Positions 31,630-31,758 of a stretch of DNA of 31,758 nt are shown piece by piece. The stretch's first letter is position 1. Each line of letters starts with the position of its first letter. This DNA is from Isoetes engelmannii (Eukaryota > Streptophyta > Lycopodiopsida > Isoetales > Isoetaceae). The stretch covers positions 1 through 31,758 of the forward strand of contig JAANSK020284823.1 of NCBI GenBank assembly GCA_011763485.2. Direction: 5' to 3'. The notes below the pieces were generated by a model. That model searched no databases. It had not been told where the DNA came from and saw only the letters and a program-made list of their open reading frames with translations. The position numbers were made by a program, and so were the translations under genes.

Positions 31630-31758
31630 TGTGACGTTCCACGTATGTATACGGGTATGTATACCGTATCATACCTGACACGTCACCGAGATGGGTCCTC
31701 CTCTTAGTGTAATGCTGGGGACAGCATTCTTGTTAAGGGGGGAAGAATGTGACGTTCC
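31630..31758 (+). mobile_element. Ty3/Gypsy-type polypurine tract and LTR start at window edge
   Basis: GGGGACAGCATTCTTGTTAA followed by GGGGGGAAGAA (to 31747) and TGTGACGTTCC is the usual end of Gypsy pol, polypurine tract and LTR start. TGTGACGTTCC also occurs at 31630-31640, followed by a palindromic GGTATGTATACC. So either a truncated LTR precedes the pol end, or this is an internally deleted copy. The element continues beyond the window. Confidence 0.6.

Noticed and set aside
1-31758. A new multi-gene defence or metabolic system
   Set aside because: Only two real genes are present, both conserved eukaryotic housekeeping genes. The rest is element and repeat DNA.

Overview
This is a window of plant nuclear DNA. 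The genes have GT-AG introns, the non-coding DNA is AT-rich, and remains of Copia, LINE, Gypsy-like and foldback elements lie throughout. The proteins read most like land-plant versions (plant-type APC1 and ATG18a-type PROPPIN). A pentatricopeptide (PPR) fragment resembles those of ferns and other non-seed plants. A fern or similar non-seed plant is my best guess, but that is inference and not proven here.

Layout. (1) 1-15965, + strand: the 3' part of the gene for anaphase-promoting complex subunit 1 (APC1). I could place 24 exons from 1232 to the stop at 15963-15965. They join in frame to about 964 residues, the C-terminal half of the protein including the PC-repeat region. The 5' half lies left of the window. 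The introns hold retrotransposon debris: a Copia RT/RNase H relic at the left edge; a 440-bp repeated segment present once in each of two introns; a 5'-truncated Copia element with its 3' LTR in the 4.5-kb intron; a related LTR piece in a nearby intron; and antisense LINE pieces with an AT-rich tail in the 2.5-kb intron. A poly(A) signal follows the stop.

(2) 16140-24400: intergenic, with no gene I can support. It is dotted with foldback (MITE-like) inverted repeats at about 16.61-16.93, 17.05-17.19, 18.37-18.49, 18.50-18.61, 21.81-21.92, 24.03-24.06 and 24.07-24.23 kb. Several have arms of 30-60 bp. There is also a 113-bp tandem duplication at 20.35-20.57 kb.

(3) 24519-26370, + strand: an apparently intact four-exon ATG18 gene encoding a 429-residue PI3P-binding WD40 autophagy protein. 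It has a TATA-like box about 115 bp upstream of the ATG and an unusual 17-residue insertion.

(4) 26400-31758: mostly non-coding. It holds a 46-bp tandem duplication next to a Pol III B-box/T-arm-like sequence, a PPR gene fragment, a roughly 1.07-kb element with 28-bp terminal inverted repeats, two possible phase-0 exons of an unidentified gene (30380-30478 and 30856-30915), and a Gypsy-type polypurine tract plus LTR start at the right edge.

The two real genes serve different pathways (ubiquitin-dependent cell-cycle control and autophagy) and show no sign of joint regulation. I did not find a new multi-gene system. The most unusual material is the foldback cluster, the paired intronic repeat with a coding-like signature, and the small lineage-type changes inside the two genes.
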